Part shown: positions 46,601-59,730 of the stretch, piece by piece
Numbering within the stretch: the first letter of the stretch is position 1
Layout of the letters: each line of letters opens with the position of its first letter
Source of the DNA: Siphlonurus alternatus
Lineage: Eukaryota > Arthropoda > Insecta > Ephemeroptera > Siphlonuridae
Direction of reading: 5' to 3'
Assembly: GCA_949825025.1 (NCBI GenBank)
Contig: OX463778.1
Location: forward strand, 13,850,171-13,914,170
DNA length: 64,000 bases
The notes under the pieces: generated by a model
The model's database searches: none
Told to the model about the DNA's origin: nothing
Seen by the model: only the letters and a program-made list of their open reading frames with translations
Program-made: the position numbers and the translations under genes

Positions 46601-49600
46601 AATATTGACCTCTTTTTATCTCAGGAAAGTTCTACACAGTACATTGACTACATTGAGAACTAAGCATGTAATTGATTGACATTTCATTTTGGCGTTACAA
46701 AACTCTAAAAAAAAAATTAAGACCATTTGATTTGGTGCTCGAACAGTTGCCTGCATGACAGGAGCTGTAAGCCTTTCATCCTTATTTTCTTGTTTTATAT
46801 TGTTAGTGTTTACTTGAATTAAAATCTCGTATGGAATAATCATTTCCAACCAAATTTTATACTGTATAATTGTGTTAACAACGGAAACTGAGTTTAGACT
46901 TATTAAATTTTTTGATGCCATAAGATAAGCTAGTGTCACTATAATAAAAATAAATGCATAATCTCATATGCAGTGGCGTATAGTAGGTAACGAAGGAAGA
47001 TTAGGGATTTGGACCACTCAAAATTTAGCTCTCATAAGTCATTAGGAGGATAAATAAGTGGGCAGTGGGTGAATCCACATTCATTCCATCATTTAATTCT
47101 TATGCACCTTCCATTCTCGAATAGCATTGCAATCCCTTCTGAATTTTTGCGGACTATGCCACTGAATATTTAATAGATATGTCTTATATAATATAATATA
47201 TAATAAGGGATGTACGGCGTATTACACAAAATAATAGCACGCAGTTGTACGTTCATGTCGTTCATACAACTCTTTCACTGCATGCACTTACCTCCGTTGA
47301 ATGAGTAAAGGATGGTTGCGTTGATTCCGACGTCTTGATCGAAGGCTGCGATGTCTCGCGGGTGCAGTTGAAGCTCCGTACCCTGAGAGCAATTCAGTTA
47401 GCAATGTGGCAAAATGTATTAAACTATCTGCTTCGTGTCTATAACTAGTTTACACATGTATGGCCGTGAAATTGTTATTGATGTACTCTCAAGAGATTTT
47501 CGTAATTTTTCAATACCTGATGAGTACTTTAATATATTATATTGAAGACAAGATAATAATTAATTATCTACAAAAAATGAAACATTAAAGCAGTAACTTC
47601 ATTATTCATTAACTATATATAAACTATAAAAAATAAACTGTAAATTAAAAATATATTTTGTTTAAAATTTCCAACATAAGTGCCAAGTTAAAATTTGATT
47701 GTAAAAAATTGCGTTACAAGCTAAATTCAATTCACGACGTCAAAATGAAATAGATCAGTGTGTCAACATAAACGAATGGCAGTTCAGGTGATGAACGTAC
47801 CATGAGGGGGGTGTCTGGCAGGACGGCCATGTAGCGGTCATCGTAGAACCTCGGGTTCTGGTCGTCCGCGTCCACCACGTTCACGTAGAGCGTCGTGTCT
47901 GATGCCCGCGGAGGGTTGCCCTGGTCCTAGGGAGACATAAATAGGTCACCGGGGATGGAGATTTCTCGTTGTAAGTGTGGAGTCTTACTGTCAATTTTAT
48001 AAGATTTTTCTACGTTTTAAATGTCGTGAAATACGCTCAGATTCCTCAAAATGTTCACCTTTTTTTATAGTTTTGCTTAATCTCTGCATGCATGAGTAAC
48101 TATGACCACACAATACCTTATTTTTTTTATGTTAGCTAGAGCAGTGAGAGAAAATATTAAAAAAAAAGAACTAGAGAAAATCAAACAAAACAAAAACACG
48201 AGATAGTTACCTTGAAATAATCTACGATCAATCCTTACATAACAAATACATGTAAATGTATATAAGTGTTTGATTTATTACAAATTATTATAGTGGTGAT
48301 CTACAAATTCTCTTTAATAACTCAAAACCACAGTTTTCAATACTGTTAATATCTGATCAAATTACATCGTATCAATAAAATTAAATACATAATTTAAATA
48401 ATGCATACCTGCGCGCGCAGTCCCACGGTAAAGTTAGTGAGCGTCTCATAGTCGAGGGCCTTACGGAGAACCAACGTTCCCTCGAGGCCGTTGATGAACA
48501 CGAAGTAGTCCTGAGGGCAGAGAGGAGGCCTTAGAGACAATTTAAATCGGAACAAAAAAAATATGGAAGTATATTTTTTTACAAACTAACTTGTATGGCT
48601 ATATTTTGCCACGATGAAAGGGGAACTCAAGGGGGACCCTCAAAATCCCTCTGGCCCTCTGCTATATGCCATGAACATTGAACTATATTGTTAATTGTTA
48701 TTATTTTATCAATTGAAAGTGAGAGCATACTTTAAGTTTGCAAAAAGGAGGGGCACCTTTAAGGAAGTGACAAACCCTTGCAGTGGCACCACCCAAAAAT
48801 AGTGACTGAAAATGAAAGTTTTTTCATTACAATGCGTTTTGCCGGTTTAAATGCCAGTTTTTGACGGAAGAAGAGAAAGTATATTGTTCTTCAATCTGTT
48901 ACTTAACACATTAAAGTTGCCTAAATAATTTAAAGAGCGTAAATTAATTGTTAGAATTAGATAATTCAATTCAAAATCACAGCGCATTTAATATTGTTAA
49001 AATTATATTTTATTATGATAATCGACTATATGAAAAAGATAAGAAAATAAAGTATAATGAATTTCAGGGTGGAAGTAAATTGTTTGCTCAAATTAACAAA
49101 TAAATTTACAACTTTTAACTGGTCAAAATTAATGTTAACAACAAGAAACATTGAGAGAGAAACGAAACTTTAAACACCATTTTGCTAATCAAAATTAAAA
49201 TGTAAATGGGAGACTCAAAACCTTGTTTTTAAGTTAAACTTTTGCTGTTAAGTTACACTTGTCGACTCACCGCATGAGGCCCAGGCAGCACGGAGTACTG
49301 CACAGTGGAGTACGGTCCTTGCTGGTCGGCGTCGAGCGCTCGCACACCCTGCAGCACGCGCGTGCCTACCACCGTCACCTAAAAACACGGGACTCAGTGA
49401 GCACCACTCATGTCCGAGTGAAATATATGTCGTAATATATATTTCAACGTTTTGCCTCCATATATTGGTGTCAAATTCATCCTGTGGTGTACCATTTCAG
49501 ATGAATATACCAATGCATCATATGCCAAGAAGAGAAACTCCACTTTTAATATGAGCTTTTGAAATAATGTGATTTTATTCGAGGTAAAAATACGTCAATG

Positions 49601-51210
49601 GATGCAGATAGAACGTGTTAAAAATTAAACTGGAACGTTTACACACACTTTTTTTTTTTTTTTTTAATATTTTGTTAGTGGCATCAATAAGAAACCACAA
49701 GTGCATGGGTTTTGATTTGATACTGTCTTAGTTTGATTCTGATGCATGTAGCGTTATTATTTTCAGTTCTAATGAACCTATAGCTTTAGCGCTGCAGATA
49801 TTTAGGCTATTCTTCATTCCACAGCCATGATGACACTTTGTCCACACGCAGCTCAGTAAACTCACCTCTGAGATGTTGAGCACGTAGGGTGAATTGATGA
49901 ACTGTGGCGCATTATCATTGGCGTCCGTCACTCGGATGTTCACGGGGATCACGAACCCCTGTGAACAGAGAGGGGTGTCACTAGGGGTTGAGGTGCTGCA
50001 GCCAGGGTAGGGAGGGGTCAAGAGGGGAGGCGGACTTACCGGGTCGGCGGTCCTCTTGCGGTCGCATATCACATTTACGTAAACTGAAGAAGGTCCCTCG
50101 ATACCCTGCAAAAATTCAACTTCATTTCATGTTGTTTTTATGAAAGAGTTATACAGATTTATGGAAAAGATTAAAAATTTAATATGCAAATTATATAAGG
50201 GTAAATAAATACTATGTACCCCTTACTTTTTCATTGTTTTTTTTAAATCTTTTTTAACCTGTGAAAATTGAATGGGTTAAGTCTTTACAAATTATCTTTC
50301 ATAAATAATTTTTCAATGTGATATGATACTCTGTAGAAAGGGACTTTTGTTAATTGAGAGACTACAGGACAAAAGGAGTCCACTCGCCTCCTTGTCGAGT
50401 TTGCGTGTAAGGGTGAGGTTGCCGGTGCCCGGAGCGATCTGCACAGGTGAGTCTGTTTCTTTGAGGCGCAAAGAGATGTCGCCACGCTCGCTTGGATCTC
50501 CGTGCACGCGAAGGGTACCTGCAACCAGGACCGGTGAAATACATACAATGAGCACTTGACCGCTGAGACCGCTCTGATTGGCACAGTATACCTAAACTGC
50601 AGCTTTTGGTGCCCTCAGACAGAGGTGCTTGATCAATTTCATCAATTTTCTTAAATTTTATTTTTCTGACAATTGTGAGTGTAACACGTGTATATATTTG
50701 TTTAGCGATATATTATTAAATTTAGCAAATTTAACATTGAACTACATTTAAAATTTAACATTGACTACTAGTTTTATAGGCTAGATGTCCAAATAAAGTA
50801 ATTTGAAATAACATACTGAATTTATACCAGTATATTGCATGAATATTGCATGAATATTGCATGAACTTAATAAACTTATTGTATTAAGCTTTGTAGCATT
50901 TAATGCCAACAATAAAAGCAAGTATGATGTCACAAGCAAACAGTATACAGATAACATCATTTTGATCTCGAGGCGTCACGAGATGTCGAGATTAAAAGGT
51001 TGGTGCAACATCAGTGAGTCAGTGCCATGAGCTCTCGTAATCGCACGCTCCGTCAAAATCCCGGAAATCCAGTTTTCTCTCGCTGTGATGACGTCACTGG
51101 TGTTCACCCCTCGCTCAACTCACCGACAACGGCTCCAACGGGAAGGTCCTCGGCTACGAAGAAGCTCTCCGCAGAACCACCCGTCAACAAGTAGCAGCGG
51201 TTATCTGGGC
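40672..51210 (-). CDS. Short single-pass cadherin, 17 exons seen, 5' end missing
   Basis: Calcium-dependent adhesion-type membrane protein. Exons on minus: 51210-51124, 50518-50388, 50105-50040, 49958-49866, 49378-49271, 48510-48409, 47926-47801, 47382-47292, 46574-46465, 45993-45814, 45483-45337, 44921-44728, 43972-43858, 43502-43333, 42926-42772, 42007-41814, 40746-40672. All phases join (713 aa); a signal-peptide exon ending in phase 1 must lie upstream. The part seen starts PDNRCYLLTGGSAESFFVAE. Cadherin calcium motifs are VTDANDNAPQF, VVDADDQNPRF and VLNVNDWDPRF; KALDYET and PLDYELRQ match the LDxE position. About five repeats precede the membrane helix (LLATVLGSLLGLLGLVVALL) and a ~140-aa tail ending SSHNEPNLTVYF. 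The second exon listed needs a GC donor. It resembles arthropod cadherins that I cannot name with certainty (Cad96Cb- or protocadherin-15-like are candidates). Confidence 0.88.
41147..41702. mobile_element. TA-flanked 556-bp element with subterminal repeats (last cadherin intron)
   Basis: TA at 41145-41146 and 41703-41704. Ends are TATCGTCCCTCGTCCGGAAT and its inverse. AATAATGAGCT or its complement recurs several times inside both arms (near 41165, 41195, 41580, 41612, 41675), each time as a subterminal motif. The 121-codon frame inside has no recognised domain. Tc/mariner-type by its TA target; otherwise unassigned. Confidence 0.7.
44050..44691 (+). mobile_element. Probable LINE 3' end with poly(A) in a cadherin intron
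   Basis: T-rich sequence ends CATTTAGGGCCTTGGTTGGG, then GCTGTATTTGTACA, AATAATAAAAACTT and a poly(A) run (44681-44691). This is the look of a LINE 3' UTR with its tail. No intact frame was recognised and the left limit is uncertain. Confidence 0.4.
45005..45126. mobile_element. 122-bp element with ~38-bp terminal inverted repeats (cadherin intron)
   Basis: GCGATTCAAGAAAGACAGAA on the left against TTCCTTCGTGAATCGC on the right, with the inner pair ATCCAGGTTTCT and AGAAACCTGGAT. MITE-like. Confidence 0.65.
46971..47164. mobile_element. hAT-like MITE remnant (cadherin intron)
   Basis: Ends CAGTGGCGTATAGT and, inverted, CAGTGGCATAGTCC. CAGTGGC-type ends are common among hAT and related elements. 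194 bp, no frame, and no clear 8-bp target duplication. Confidence 0.5.
50386..50387 (-). other. Non-canonical GC splice donor in the cadherin gene
   Basis: Exon 50518-50388 ends CTCGACAAGGAG and the intron starts GCGAGT. Phase continuity to the next exon (GGTATCGAG at 50105) gives the smooth LDKE-GIEGPSS junction, and no GT nearby gives the right phase. Confidence 0.7.
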
Positions 51211-54200
51211 CTGCAAGATGGAGAACAGACCGTTAGACACTGGTGCTACACCAAAACTCATAAATTAGGTTGATTAACATTGTTCTTCAGTGCAAGGCAA
51301 ATAATGTACTGTATTAGTGTACACAATCTTCTTTCTCTTTTTGATGCAGAACCTACAAAAAGAAGTTTTGATAGCCCCAAATGGTTTTTATTTTTCAGAA
51401 TTTGAGAGTCGATCTGTAATATATTATTCTGTTGAGTAAAAACTTAAATTCAAACATAATTTTAATTTTAAATACTCATAAAAATAAAGTTACAAAATGA
51501 TTTACCTCCCCAGAATGGAAGTAAAATTCAATGTAGTAAAGTATGTATGGAGAAATTTTAGTCACGTAGTCTTAGAGTGTAGAATGTAAATAATGAAAAT
51601 AATATACAATAAAAGTAAAAAAATTAAGCAACCGCAATCTTAAAAAAAAATCAATGTTATGAAAATGCGTAATTTTGAAAGTTGTGGATATATTTTTATA
51701 GGTATTTAATTACTTGAAGAATACAAAATCACCGAAATCTTTAATTTTGTATGTTAAATTTAATATAAAATCTTAAATCACAACAAACAATTTAAATTTA
51801 AAAAGCATATCAGAACGTCATCGTTATAATATATTCCAGCAAGTCTCATGGAGCACTCAACCAACGTCAATCACTCGACGTCAGTAAGCGTGGACAAAAT
51901 TCGTTTCTTCGTACACTCTCGGAGAACGATCTAAATATAAACACAAGATATTGATGAATATTACTGCACGGAGGCTAATCCACTTTCTAATTACAATACT
52001 TCTGATGGGTGGCTGACTGCAGTTTGTACTGCAAGTTGAATGCTCTGCCACGCAGACGTGATTCCAATCAATGCGGGGAGAAACTCAAGACAAAGATAAT
52101 TTAACATGCTTAGGTAATTCGTTTAAATTTTAATTAGGAAGAGAAAGCCACGTAATCTTTATATATAGAGACGAGGAAGAGAGCAATATACTGCACAGAG
52201 TTGTGTATATGTAATTATTAGAATGAGAGAGACAGAGAGAGAGAGAGAGAATAGATAAATGAGAGATAGAGCCAGACTAGGCTAATGCAAAAGGCGTATA
52301 TTTTTTTGCATTCTAGCATCTACTAGTAGCACGCAGGCAGGCGGTGACTGCATCTCAAACTTAGGTACTGGTTCGGACATAAGACAGTAGATTGCAAAAT
52401 AACAAATTCAGATTCAAAACGTCCGTTGTTGCTTTCATTTTATGGCTCAAAAAACATCGATATTAATTAATAGCTTTATGATTTCCATTCATGAAAAATA
52501 AATTAAAAATTAGAATGAGAAGACTTTTGCTCAAAACATGCAATAAAAATCATTTAATATTTTATAAAATAAACTATTTTACAAATTTTATTTACTATGC
52601 ATTATGTCTATATTTTATTTTATCTCTTAAACGTATATCTTCAAATTCAAATACAACACATGCAATCCATGATGTATATAAATATACAGATAAAATATCC
52701 TACATTGCACGTGACGTCACAAGCTACTCCGATAGTTCTACCTACACCTGTGTATTAAACACCTGCAAGAGAGGGGCCCAGATTTGTCCGCCTACGGAAC
52801 TACACACCGTGTTTCCTGTTTATGCCGTAGCCTGCTTATTGTAAGGAACAGTACTGTGAGCCGTATTACGTGTGGCCACCATCGCCTTACTGACAGCGAA
52901 ACCCTCATCTAATCTCGCAACCTCGAGATAACAAAACGAAGAACGGTTGCTAGAAATATCTCACGTTATGTGATAACGACGTCTTCATTCACCGGACGTT
53001 GAAAATGTTAACGTTTTTAGACTGTCTAACATGGTTTTAAAACAAGAGCATATAATATATAGTGAATAATTTAATGCTCTTTTTAACAGATGATGTTTAA
53101 TATAGAAGAATATTTATAGAAATTCATCTCAGCAAAAACTTGTGTGGATGTATCTGTAATTAGGTATTTATTTGATGAAATCTAAAAGGTTTTCCCTTTT
53201 ATATTGCAATGAGTTGTAAGTATAAATAAACAATGCTGTGAAAATCTCCATTTTCATAAGATTAAATAAACTGATGCCACGTCGTTAATAAGAATCTAAT
53301 AATATTGTTAAAATATTTGTCTCGATATAATCTCGTGTCAAAAACATTCCAGAAAAAAAATACCGTTCTGTTTAAGCTTTTGCGTATTAAAGTTTGGGGC
53401 GTTTCTTGGTGGAAATAATAAAGCATGAAGTAAACATAACAATTTTTTTATATAACTATGAAGTTTATTATATACTACCTTTTAGAATTGCATGTTTTTA
53501 GTTTACTATTATTTATAACTATCAACGTGCTAGCGCATGCATGTCGAAGCGTCAAATAACTCTCGATCCACAGTATATATCGAAACTCGACTGTAATACG
53601 ATAAGAAGTTCAATTTAAAACTATTCACTCTTCATACATCATCGCAGGCCTGACAAAGTAATTTTGAGCATTCAAGAAAGTTAGTAGTTATCATCAGCAG
53701 TAATTTATTATTTTTTGTAGCTTATATATTTAAGTACCCTATAGCTGAACGCCGTTTACGCTAAACACTAATTGCCAATAAAAAAAAATCAAGCTTGGAT
53801 GGTGGATATATTTTTTTTGTTGCTGTAAAATGATTTTTCTGAATAAAATTCTTGTGTCATTGTAAATTGTAACACTAAAACACTCTTTAGTTTTGATTTA
53901 AATAATTCCATATTTAAAAAATAAGAAAGAATGGATTATTTCGTTTTTATAAGTGTAAAGAATGGAAAAAAAGTTTTACTCTTATACTATTCTTTGCTAA
54001 AACTAAGTTTATGATTTGTCATCGATGTGCTGTGCTACCTTGCAAAGATGTAGATTATATATATTTTTACGTGAAGGTCTAGTTGCAACCTGATGAATCC
54101 TCCAACACACACAAGTCAGGGTTTCCAGAAGTAAGGATTAATATCGATGAGTCACCTTGACACATTCCATAAAATTAATACCAATGAGGACCTTCTAGAA

Positions 54201-56929
54201 GATCACGTCATTATTTGAACGTGATTGAACACGTCAGCTCGCGTGCGTCACTTGCAGACGTGATTGCTTCCTGTCCTTCGTTATCGAGTGTGAGTCACGT
54301 GACCAGACACCACGTGGTGTCTTAATTGACTTCACGAGAATGACTGCACCCGACCGTTACACTGCAATTTTTCTCTATTTTTACTTCTGGGAATACATTG
54401 ACATTTCATCAGCTGTGACAGGGATGCAATTGTTCTGGATCTATAAAGGAATACTCATTTTGTCCCACGAATCACTCATTATAAATTACAACCTTATTAA
54501 TAAAGCTTAACATAACAAGCATTTCAACACATCTCATTAAGCAAACAAAATATTTCTTATTTATTTTTAACTTTAATTTAATTACAACATTGCAATTTAA
54601 TTAATTAATTACAAACTTATATACGTTTTAGTACCAACTGAACTACAAAAAAAAATCTATACACAAGCTATATGGAAAAACGATCATATTAATGATCAAA
54701 AAATAAAAATAAATAAGAAAACAACAGTTTGCTTCCGTAATTAAAATTTTCTATATAAGTTTAGAATTTTTATGTACAAGACAAAACTCTAAAGTACATT
54801 TTGCTCCACAATAAAAAATCCAGACCATTCAGATTCGTGATTCAGATTTTTGCGACGCCTGCCCGACTGCCCGTCACGCTCGAGCGCACCAACAGTTGCC
54901 TACTTTCAGGCGCGCAGCCCCGTCACTACAACATGGCGGCCGGAATATCCTGACGACGGGAAAATATATCTCTCGCTGTAGCATGTCTGCAATAGATATG
55001 GCTACTTACGGATTATTTACAGATGGTCACGAGAAAAATTAAGTTTTTCAATGTCACATTATTTTTCAAAGTTTATTTTTGTAATGATCGATTGAATTAA
55101 AGATAAAATTTTGATTTTGACACACCAATACTGATTGATCTTCTTGAAGTATTATTGATCTTGAGGAGGAATTACTTGTATATACTGTATACGACAAGTT
55201 TGCTGTTGCTGCCCTATTTTTAATGTTTCAAATAATTTAAGTAATACTGCATGATGTGTGTGTGTGTGTGTGTGTACAATGTAGTGCATAATGATGTTAC
55301 TTCTTGGAACTTGAAATTCTATTCTCAATCTTTAAATAAAATGGAAACTAGAATATGATTAATATAGAGACGTTCCCTTATAACACTAGATAACGAAAAA
55401 GAAGTCAAATATTAATACATGATGAAATACGCATTCCTATATATGTTATTATATTGTATATATTTACAAAACATAGCTTTAAAATCTTTAAATATACGAT
55501 GTTCTTGCTATTTTATAATATTGCTCTCATGAAATCCGATGCAGCTTATTTTTGCTCAATGATTCTGAAACATTTATTCCACGCTTTGATCATCTCATTT
55601 TCCTGCCTCTTTTAATTTTTCTATATAATAAATAATGGAAGACAACAATCTTCACCCTTTATACAAAGAATTAAGAGTACATATAATTCTTTGCTTTATA
55701 CGAATTATTTGTTAAGTAAAAATGAAATGCACCATCCGTTACACAACATAACTGCATCACGTCTTGAGGCTTCTGTATATATGTAGATCAAACAATGTAA
55801 ATGTTATCTCAAAATTATCTATTCTACTTTCCACTTTGTAACGTTAACGTGGTCTATTTTTATGCATAACTTAAAAAAATATTAAAAAGTAAGAAATAAT
55901 TACATTTTGTGCTTATCATAATAATAATAATAATAAATTATGACATACTATGCAGTCTCATTTTTCTTTCTCTTTTTAGAAAAAAAAATCAAGTACAAGT
56001 ACAGAAGATTACATTAATTATATATATAATAAGTAAAATTGCACAACTATAATTTCATTACTACTTTTTTCTTCTTCTTTTTAGCCATGCAGAGAATTAA
56101 GATGTGAATAAAGATTTGATATAATTTGACAGATATTTGCATGCATTATGAGATGAGAAAAACATAATTAAAATTATTTTAGAAATGATTTTGCCATGAT
56201 AATAATACATTCTTGTGATGGATCAGATGTGCTCACAAATATAAAATATACTTCTCAGATCAAGCAAGATCGTACAGAGTGCAAACCTCTCTCTGCTGAA
56301 TCAACACTTAACAGCTGATGGGGGGTGATCATGTCACATAAATTAATAGGATTTACAAGCCGGAATTACAATGGGACAGTCGCGAAAAGTTATGTACAGT
56401 TCTCCATTTATGAACTTATTATTTGACTGAATACCTCTTGTACTTCATTATAGCAGCAATTATACGATATTGTAAGTATAAGCTGTAAAATTTTAGGTGT
56501 CTCCTCACATAGCTGTCAAATATCTTGTTTTACAAGTTTCTGTCTGTAGCAAAAAGTTCATCTAACTAACAGAGATATTATTAAGCTTTCGAACAAAAAC
56601 TTGACTGCATGTCGGTATAAAATTCATATGAAAATATAATATAAAAGTTCCGTAAACCATTAATTGCCTAATAACGTTACATGTCGTTACAAGACAGCAC
56701 GCTTGCCGGGATTGTGGAGACGCGGTTATTGCAAGACTATCGCGACCTAAGAGGTTGCATTAATATCCTAGATTTCCGAAACATCATCAATCACACCTTT
56801 TTTTCAAGACGACCGATGTTACTTTCATAAATATTGTATTTGAAAATATTAAAAATTAGCTATGTTTCTACAATAATTGCAAAATTTTCTGTGTGTTTAC
56901 GTGTAGAGAGGCCACATCTCTAGTCTGTT
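51211..56929. other. Long non-coding stretch upstream of the seen cadherin exons
   Basis: Probably cadherin intron 1 and/or its 5' flank. AT-rich with short GC patches at 52700-52850 and 54840-54970, a (GA)n run near 52226-52249 and a (TG)n run at 55255-55275. Open frames here (for example 52491-52844) show no domain or codon signature. No signal-peptide exon could be supported on the minus strand. Confidence 0.4.
54294..54319. promoter_or_regulatory. Paired palindromic E-boxes
   Basis: GTCACGTGAC at 54294-54303 and CACCACGTGGTG at 54308-54319 are perfect dyads centred on CACGTG, 4 bp apart. CACGTG is the class B E-box bound by bHLH factors. Function is inferred. Confidence 0.35.
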
Positions 56930-57042
56930 TTAGAACCTCCGGACGGTTGCAGCTCTCGGTGGAGTGTGTAGGCTGAGGAGGAAACGGGCGCGCCACAGAG
57001 CGTGGCTTCCTTCCCTACGAGAGCACGCGGCTCCTGGTAAGT
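56930..57042 (+). other. CpG-rich patch with a consensus 5' splice donor
   Basis: A GC- and CpG-rich island in AT-rich surroundings, ending CTCCTG followed by GTAAGT. It could be a first, untranslated exon of a plus-strand gene to the right, or an unrelated CpG patch. No long open frame. Confidence 0.25.
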
Positions 57043-57781
57043 GTGCGTGACCGTCTCGCCACCCGCCCTGACCCGTGCAGCAACGACCTAAATACACCTG
57101 GAGCCACCGAGCATCCAGGTGACGTCATCGGATACTTGCACTCCAATTTACCTGAGTGTTAATTTATGAGTGTTAATTTATGGTAATACATTTTTTTTCT
57201 ATTTTTTTTTTTTCAATTTTCCACCGCGATGTTCCCACCGTCCAATCCAAATCCATGTAAAAAACTCTAAACTGCTTTTTTTTGGCATTAAAGAATTTTT
57301 TTAGAGGGAAATAAACACTTGATCATGAGAAGACATTTAAATGGGGGGAAGGGGGGAGAAGATGGCTTCAAATTAATAGCTTTAATAGTTACTGGCAATG
57401 AGAAAAAAAAATCGAATTTTCTATCATGGTGTCATATGGAGAAAATTTGCCCGACGGAAACTCTTGAAACCACTATTGATATTTTAGTGAAAATCATGTA
57501 ACATCAAGTTGAGATAGATTATTATTGAATATTGAGTCAGTATTGTATCTATTGCTTATATAGTCGCGCAAATGCTTCAAAACTCGAAATCAATTTGTGC
57601 TATATACAATATCATATTTATTTTATTGGCTTTTTCTATTACAATATAATTTATTATTGTAAGCACGTCATAATTAATATTATTAGCAACCTCATGCTGT
57701 TTGTCAAACTATATTAACATAACAAGTAAAATAAAATATTTAACAACAGAAATTCCTATCACAATATCTATTTATCTAATA

Positions 57782-57817
<36 letters not shown>

Positions 57818-58527
57818 TCGGTGCACTAAAGGTAATTTCTATTGTTTAAATAACAACTGGTGAAATTTATTACTTCAGGTGCAGTTCTCAAAATTTAGTC
57901 ACACGCTGCTAACTAACGCTTTGTAATATAGAGTGGGGTAAAATTTTAAATTTAACAGTGAGAGAGCGTATTTATGGTTTTCCTTTCATTCAAATATGTT
58001 TTTTTCCCACTCTAATTCTAAACTTTTGAATGATCAGATATGGTTTGTAATTTTTACATTAAAAATATCACCATATGCTGACATATTTTAAGGAAGTGAT
58101 GAAAAAAATATCATAGACAATGACTGCATTGTGCATTCTATGGCTGGGACTTTCATTGAGATGCAGTGAAAAGTGATATCGACATATAGAGCGGCAAATA
58201 TTATTACGGCGATATCAGGTCGCACTCCCACGTGGCTGAGTCACCGTGACGTCACTCGGACCACCTACCACCTGATCTCTCAGACACGTATCGAGTTGCT
58301 TGTAAATAAAACCTTCGTTTACCCTGCGCATTTAAATGTCAATGAACTTTTTGTAACGAGTGATGCTTATAGTTTGTCATGTGTTTTCAAAATGCATATT
58401 TTAATGTTGCAGCGGCGCTTTTTCCATTATCAAAATTAGCTCGCCTGCAAATATTTGAGACCTACCTATAGTTTCAAAACCAGCAATTTGCATTTTTATT
58501 AAGGGTCATTTTCATGTACTAAAAAGA

Positions 58528-58590
<63 letters not shown>

Positions 58591-59514
58591 AAACTGCATG
58601 GAAATTGCCTGATTTGAAACCAGTCAAATTATATAGCAAAAGACAACCTGAGATATATTTTTATTGCATAAAATGAATAGCGCGAGGATAATAAATAATG
58701 TGCTATTCAGATTTTTTTCCACATTTTTCTGGCGAACTATTTTTAAATATTTCTTCATTTGCCAGGTCTTATTCTTTTATTAAAAATTAAACGCTGCCAG
58801 GAATATGAATAAATTTTCAATGAATATTTAAAAATAGTTCGACTATAGAAGAATTTGAATAATATCAGAGTATATAGCATTATTTATGGTATACCCATGC
58901 AGCTGTTTTCAATTATGCACTAAAAAAACTTTTATTTTTATACATTTGACGGCCGACTGGCAGTTCTGTAAAGCTGTTTTGACTCTTCACAAATACGACA
59001 CTATAGCAGACAGGCATGAACAGAGAGGGTAATATCCCCGATTTGACGTCACTGCACCAGGCGCCAGCTGGTAATTCTGTAAGCGGCTCATTGCGGAGGA
59101 GCGACAACCATGCAAAGCAAATCCAAGCCTTTCTTGTTTGTGCGAGCTGTGTAACCAAAGCGAATCGAAATCTCCTCGATCCGTATCCGCCAGTTTGTAT
59201 TGTCAATAAGACGCTTTGCATCCTCCTCGGTCAGAAACCCCAGCCATCTCGCCGCCAAACGACTTTATTTAACTGCCAGCTTGAACTCTCTCTGTGAGGT
59301 CATTAATTTCATGTTGTACTTCTTTGACTTACTGAAGTGAAGAAGACGTGGAGTAAAAATAACTTTTCCATATTAATTTAATATTTACGATCGAATGATT
59401 TGAACCATCAGGTGAGACAAGGTGCATGGCGGTTTAATTTGAGGTTGTCCCCCATCCCCACCTATTTGAGCGACTCAACAAATGGACACCAATTCCACCT
59501 TCCTTAAGACGGAC
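57043..59514. other. AT-rich, no gene seen
   Basis: (AT)n microsatellites at 57782-57814 and 58529-58586. GC patches at 58200-58270 and 59035-59260 contain short frames without recognisable domains. Confidence 0.4.
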
Positions 59515-59730
59515 GGATTCACATGGCGATTTTTATCATGCGACGCGAAGCGAATAATGCGCACTTGCTGTGACATCCATTGGCGGCTATATTTAGCGAT
59601 TAAAAAAAAGAGCATCGCAATTAACGCGATTTCGTTGCCGCAACCTGGCGAATTCGCTCGCCGCATAGGATTTCCCATGCAGCTTGTGTGACAAAATCGC
59701 GTCGCATCGCCGTTGTCGCCATCTGAACCC
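59515..59730. mobile_element. ~216-bp element with imperfect ~33-bp terminal inverted repeats
   Basis: Left end GGATTCACATGGCGA leading to ATGCGACGCGA; right end, inverted, GGGTTCAGATGGCGACAACG leading to ATGCGACGCGA. The interior is rich in GCGAAT/CGCGAT. MITE-like; the family is unknown. Confidence 0.55.

Noticed and set aside
52491..52844. 117-codon plus-strand frame with several Cys near its end
   Set aside because: AT-rich first half, no homology recognised, no splice-supported partner exons.
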